The notes under the pieces are model-generated. The model saw only the letters and a list, made by a program, of their open reading frames with translations. It made no database searches and was not told where the DNA came from. This document shows, piece after piece, positions 15,020-18,394 of a DNA stretch of 18,394 nt. Both the position numbers and the translations under genes were made by a program. How positions within the stretch are numbered: the stretch's first letter is position 1; each line of letters begins with the position of its first letter. The stretch comes from an uncultured Tidjanibacter sp. GTDB taxonomy: Bacteria; Bacteroidota; Bacteroidia; Bacteroidales; Rikenellaceae. The stretch is from assembly GCA_934663885.1 (NCBI GenBank), contig CAKUKW010000018.1, positions 1 through 18,394 on the forward strand. The letters are read 5' to 3'.

Positions 15020-15073
15020 GGTTGAAAATCTGGAAATTGAAGAGGCTCTCCTTTAATTTCCAGATTTTCAACC
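15020..15073. repeat. 19-bp perfect inverted repeat just before folB
   Basis: Bases 15020-15038 and 15055-15073 are exact reverse complements (19 of 19) around a 16-base spacer, whose ends can extend the stem by about four pairs. It lies 85 bases after the lipoprotein stop and 19 bases before the folB ATG. It could terminate the upstream gene (the plus-strand sequence after it is moderately T-rich) or control folB. It is unusually long for an ordinary terminator. Confidence 0.75.
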
Positions 15074-15092
15074 ATCAAAATTTTGTTTCTCT

Positions 15093-15446
15093 ATGGTCTA
15101 CACGATTACACTCGAGGATATGGAATTCAAAGCCTACCACGGCTGTTACGACCTTGAAAAAGTGGTGGGGAACAGGTTCCTCGTTACCGTTTCCATGGAT
15201 GCCGAACTGGACGAAGCGGCCAGGGCCGACGATGTTAATAAAACTATTAACTACCTGTCGGTATATAGTATAGTAACAAGGGAAATGGAGCAGAAATCCG
15301 ATATCATAGAAAATGTGGCCGTAAGGATTATCGATGCTTTGTATATTGCTTTTCCTGAATTGGTTAAGGTTTCAGCAACTGTATCTAAAATTGCCCCGCC
15401 GCTGGGTGGAAAGGTGAAGAAAGTGTCCATAACACTTAGCAGATAA
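15093..15446 (+). CDS. folB: Dihydroneopterin aldolase
   Basis: 117 residues, normal length. It converts 7,8-dihydroneopterin to 6-hydroxymethyl-dihydropterin and glycolaldehyde in folate synthesis. The N-terminus ITLEDMEFKAYHGCYDLEK carries the conserved Glu22; Glu73 in IIENVAVRI is the pterin-binding glutamate; Lys99 in SKIAPPLGG is the catalytic lysine. All three agree with well-studied FolB proteins. ATG 15093 is the only sensible start. A 19-bp perfect hairpin ends 19 bases upstream and could control translation or end the previous transcript. No other folate gene is in the window, though gcvH uses the folate pool downstream in one-carbon metabolism. Confidence 0.95.
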   Translation: MVYTITLEDMEFKAYHGCYDLEKVVGNRFLVTVSMDAELDEAARADDVNKTINYLSVYSIVTREMEQKSDIIENVAVRIIDALYIAFPELVKVSATVSKIAPPLGGKVKKVSITLSR

Positions 15447-15768
15447 ACGTTTTGTGATATTGTTAACAGGTTGTTAACAACTATCGTCCGTAACACTGGC
15501 GCAACTGGAAAAGTTGCGCTAAACTTGTAGTTGCGCTAACGGCGTATTCCTACACTTTGGAATTCACTGAATTATACTGCCTTAAGGGGATATAATCACC
15601 GACCGACCGAAGTCGATACGAAGTATCCGGAGAGCTCGCGGAGCGACGCGACCGTAGCCCGCGCTCGCCGTTTCGACGGCGGGTATAAGCATAGGGAGAT
15701 AGCACCCGCAGGCATAATACACTAACATTCAGCGCATCACATTTTTATTAATATATAATTTCCGACCT
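15447..15768 (+). promoter_or_regulatory. 322-base nrdJ upstream region with direct repeats and hairpins
   Basis: No gene is visible. TTGTTAACA is repeated at 15460-15468 and 15471-15479 (11-base period). AGTTGCGCTAA is repeated at 15512-15522 and 15529-15539; the first copy also pairs with GCGCAACT (15499-15506) as an 8-bp hairpin. Further down are GATAC/GTATC with a GAA loop (15615-15627) and CGCCGT/ACGGCG with a TTCG loop (15666-15681), a very stable tetraloop extendable by wobble pairs. The B12-box and GCCACTG core of cobalamin riboswitches are not seen. No exact TAnnTTTG box was found; TACACTTTG near 15552 is one base too long between TA and TTTG. Confidence 0.5.
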
Positions 15769-18345
15769 ATGTCCGACAAAAAGAAGAACATTGGTGCTGA
15801 CGGTAACACCCTTGTTGAATACCCCTACAACGAGGCGATAGAAGGAGCGAGGGAGTATTTCAAAGGCGACGACCTGGCCGCTATGGTCTGGGTAAGCAAG
15901 TATGCCCTGAAAGACTCTTTCAACCGCATTTATGAAAAATCGCCGGAACAAATGCATCACCGTATCGCGCACGAGATCGCGCGTATAGAGAAAAATTACC
16001 CCAACCCGATGGGCCAAGAGGAGATTTACAGCCTGCTGAAAGATTTCCGTTACGTCATTCCGCAGGGAGGCCCGATGACCGGCATAGGCAACAACCTGCA
16101 GATAGCCTCGCTTTCGAACTGTTTCGTTATCGGGCACAAAAAACCGGCCGACTCTTACGGCGGCATAATCCGCATCGACGAAGAGCAGGTACAGCTTATG
16201 AAGCGGAGGGGAGGAGTCGGACACGACCTTTCGCATATACGCCCGTGCGGCAGTCCCGTACTCAACAGCGCGCTTACCTCGACAGGTATAGTGCCTTTTA
16301 TGGAGCGTTACTCTAATTCCACCCGCGAAGTGGCCCAGGACGGCCGCCGCGGGGCACTGATGCTATCGCTTTCAATAAAGCATCCCGACGCGGAAAATTT
16401 CATCGACGCGAAGGTCGAGACGGGCAAGGTCACAGGAGCCAATGTTTCCATCAAGATTGACGATGAGTTCATGAAAGCCGCACTTGCAGGCGATAAATAT
16501 GTGCAGCAATACCCGATAGATTCGAAGGATCCGAAGTATGTCAAGGAAATAGACGCGAAGGCGCTTTGGAATAAAATAATCCACAATGCGTGGAAGAGCG
16601 CCGAGCCGGGAGTGCTGTTCTGGGACACAATAATCAGGGAGTCCATTCCCGATTGTTATGCCGAGGAGGGTTTTGCCACGGTGTCGACAAACCCGTGCGG
16701 GGAGATTCCGCTGTGTCCGTACGACAGTTGCCGCCTGCTCGCGCTCAACCTTTACAGTTACGTGGACGACCCGTTCACCCCGAAAGCGAAATTCAATTTC
16801 GATAAGTTCAGCAAGCACGTTAATTATGCGATGCGCATAATGGACGATATTATCGACCTGGAACTGGAGAAAATAGATATCATATATAAGAAGATAAAGA
16901 ACGACCCTGAGGACTTGGATATCCGCCGCGTGGAGATGTCGCTGTGGGAGAAGATCAAGGATAAGGCCCAGAAGGGCCGCAGGACAGGCCTCGGCATAAC
17001 CGCCGAAGGCGATATGCTGGCCGCGCTCGGCCTGCGCTACGGCACGGACGAAGCGACCGATTTCGCCGTAAAGGTACAGAAAACCCTTGCCGTGGAAGCA
17101 TACCGAGCTTCTGTCGAGATGGCCGGGGAAAGGGGTGCTTTCCCTATGTACGATCCGCTCAAGGAGGAAGAGAACCCCATGATCGGGCGCATCCGCGCCG
17201 CTGACCCGGCACTCTACAAAAGGATGACCGAGGTGGGTCGCCGCAATATAGCGATGCTTACCATAGCCCCGACCGGAACGACTTCCCTGATGTCGCAGAC
17301 GACTTCAGGCATAGAGCCCGTTTTCAGGCCTGTTTACCAACGCAGGCGTAAAGTCAACCCCAACGACAAGAATGTCGTGGTAACTTTCGTGGACGAAGTG
17401 GGCGACGCATGGGAAGAATACAACGTTTTCCATCACAAATTCCTGACGTGGTTGGAAGTGAACGGCTACGATACGTCTAAACTGGAGGGAATGAGCCGCG
17501 AAGAGGTGGACGCGCTGGTCGAGAAATCACCTTATTACAAAGCTACCGCCGCCGATGTGGATTGGGTTGCGAAAGTCAAGATGCAGGGAGCGATACAGAA
17601 ATGGGTCGATCATTCGATATCGGTCACTGTTAACCTGCCCGAGGATGTGGACGAAGAGCTGGTGGCGAAGGTTTACCAGACGGGCTGGGAGTCGGGCTGC
17701 AAAGGTATAACCGTTTACAGGGAGAATTCGCGGGCCGGCGTGCTCGTCGACAACAAAGGCAAAAAAGGAGGAAAGGACGATTGCGGATGCGACGAATACA
17801 AACCGCCGCTCGAGAGGCCCATCGAACTCGAGGCCGACGTGGTACGTTTCAAGAACGGCGATGATGACTGGATCTCTTTCGTCGGCATCTACAACAACCG
17901 TCCTTACGAAATATTTACCGGCCAGGTCGACGAAGACGAGCTCTTTATCCCGCGCTCGGTCAAGAAAGGCTGGATCGTGAAGGTAAAGGAAGAGGACGGG
18001 ACCAAGCGCTATGACTTCCGCTACGACGATAAGAAAGGCTACCCGCATACTATAGGCGGTATATCGCGTCTCTTCGACAAGGAATACTGGAATTATGCGA
18101 AACTGATCTCGGGAGTGCTGCGCAACGGCATGCATATAGTGGACGTGGTCAACCTTGTAGACGGCCTGACGTTCGATAACGAGTCGATAAGCAACTGGCA
18201 GAGCGGCGTTTCGAGGGCGCTGAAACCATACATCAAGGAGGGTGCGAAACTCAAGAGCAAGTGCCCCAACTGCGACAGCCAGACGCTGGTATTCCAGAAC
18301 GGGTGCCCGTATTGTACTACCTGCGGCTGGTCTAAGTGCGGTTAA
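15769..18345 (+). CDS. nrdJ: Adenosylcobalamin-dependent (class II) ribonucleotide reductase
   Basis: 858 residues. It reduces ribonucleotides to deoxyribonucleotides using a thiyl radical formed from adenosylcobalamin, so it needs no oxygen or iron cofactor. The active-site triad is in NPCGE: Asn308, radical Cys310 and Glu312. The redox cysteines are Cys118 (LSNCFV) and Cys321 (SCRLLALNL). MKRRGGVGHDLSHIRP, APTGTTSLMSQTTSGIEP, RRRKV and GCKGITVYR are typical. A TSCPD-like segment (about 685-800) precedes a C-terminal zinc ribbon with Cys832, Cys835, Cys846 and Cys849, followed by CGWSKCG, which can re-reduce the active site. There is no N-terminal ATP-cone, so overall activity control by dATP through that domain is not expected. 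Only 49 bases follow the stop in the window. Confidence 0.97.
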   Translation: MSDKKKNIGADGNTLVEYPYNEAIEGAREYFKGDDLAAMVWVSKYALKDSFNRIYEKSPEQMHHRIAHEIARIEKNYPNPMGQEEIYSLLKDFRYVIPQGGPMTGIGNNLQIASLSNCFVIGHKKPADSYGGIIRIDEEQVQLMKRRGGVGHDLSHIRPCGSPVLNSALTSTGIVPFMERYSNSTREVAQDGRRGALMLSLSIKHPDAENFIDAKVETGKVTGANVSIKIDDEFMKAALAGDKYVQQYPIDSKDPKYVKEIDAKALWNKIIHNAWKSAEPGVLFWDTIIRESIPDCYAEEGFATVSTNPCGEIPLCPYDSCRLLALNLYSYVDDPFTPKAKFNFDKFSKHVNYAMRIMDDIIDLELEKIDIIYKKIKNDPEDLDIRRVEMSLWEKIKDKAQKGRRTGLGITAEGDMLAALGLRYGTDEATDFAVKVQKTLAVEAYRASVEMAGERGAFPMYDPLKEEENPMIGRIRAADPALYKRMTEVGRRNIAMLTIAPTGTTSLMSQTTSGIEPVFRPVYQRRRKVNPNDKNVVVTFVDEVGDAWEEYNVFHHKFLTWLEVNGYDTSKLEGMSREEVDALVEKSPYYKATAADVDWVAKVKMQGAIQKWVDHSISVTVNLPEDVDEELVAKVYQTGWESGCKGITVYRENSRAGVLVDNKGKKGGKDDCGCDEYKPPLERPIELEADVVRFKNGDDDWISFVGIYNNRPYEIFTGQVDEDELFIPRSVKKGWIVKVKEEDGTKRYDFRYDDKKGYPHTIGGISRLFDKEYWNYAKLISGVLRNGMHIVDVVNLVDGLTFDNESISNWQSGVSRALKPYIKEGAKLKSKCPNCDSQTLVFQNGCPYCTTCGWSKCG

Positions 18346-18394
18346 AACATATTGTAAAATGTAATTTATTCGTTGGCTATCGTAGGACAATAAT

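Noticed and set aside
15022..15273. An 83-residue plus-strand open frame over the folB leader
   Set aside because: It crosses the perfect hairpin and runs out of frame into folB, and its translation shows no domain.
15447..15768. Cobalamin riboswitch upstream of nrdJ
   Set aside because: Considered because the enzyme needs B12, but the B12 box and GCCACTG-like core are not visible.
17527..18390. A 287-residue open frame on the minus strand opposite the end of nrdJ
   Set aside because: It covers the conserved TSCPD-like segment and zinc ribbon of nrdJ on the opposite strand and shows no recognisable motif.
1..18394. CRISPR arrays, tRNA or rRNA genes, insertion sequences, prophage or defence systems
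   Set aside because: Looked for and not seen: no regularly spaced repeats, no transposase or integrase motifs, no cloverleaf; the coding content is housekeeping.

Overview
The window looks like a chromosomal housekeeping segment from a member of the Bacteroidetes, most likely order Bacteroidales and possibly near Rikenellaceae/Alistipes. The lineage call is inferred from three things. First, gene architectures typical of the phylum: a MurF-alanine racemase fusion and a DAHP synthase-chorismate mutase (type II) fusion. Second, promoter -7 boxes of the TAnnTTTG type, several reading TATCTTTG, with almost no Shine-Dalgarno sequences. Third, the protein families present. Base composition is about 50% GC. 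I see no tRNA, rRNA, CRISPR array, insertion sequence, prophage or integrase.

Layout. Bases 2-2054 (+): 3' part of murF-alr and a tightly linked RsmI-like methyltransferase, ending at a shared terminator facing mdh. Bases 2209-5166 (-): mdh, gcvH and a family-9 glycosyltransferase, each apparently with its own signals. Bases 5512-7051 (+): a secreted glucosaminidase with a LysM domain and a conserved unknown protein, followed by a decayed DUF1801 gene. Bases 7298-8368 (+): DAHP synthase/chorismate mutase, converging on a yqeY-like gene (8596-9057, -). Then asd (9135-10154, -) and a class A penicillin-binding protein (10523-12904, -), divergent from a PfkB-family kinase (13059-14060, +). Next come a cysteine-rich lipoprotein (14195-14935, +), folB (15093-15446, +) and a B12-dependent ribonucleotide reductase nrdJ (15769-18345, +).

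Functionally the segment mixes cell-wall synthesis and remodelling (murF-alr, PBP1A, glucosaminidase, and asd, which supplies the aspartate-family/diaminopimelate pathway), envelope glycosylation (GT9), central and one-carbon metabolism (mdh, gcvH, folB), aromatic amino acid synthesis, and nucleotide metabolism (PfkB kinase, nrdJ). No single pathway unites it.

The unusual content lies between genes. The strongest signal is an imperfect palindrome of about 273 bp (8346-8618) between two convergent genes. Its two halves are diverged copies of each other, and both carry the same local hairpins with paired compensatory base changes. Its outer 24 bp form the last codons and stop of both genes, so two unrelated proteins end in the same SEGDKQ tail. 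Related stem-loops occur at 10200-10225, and other long inverted repeats sit at 3314-3383, 10278-10407 and 15020-15073. Together these suggest a family of dispersed palindromic elements, which could be tested by a genome-wide search.
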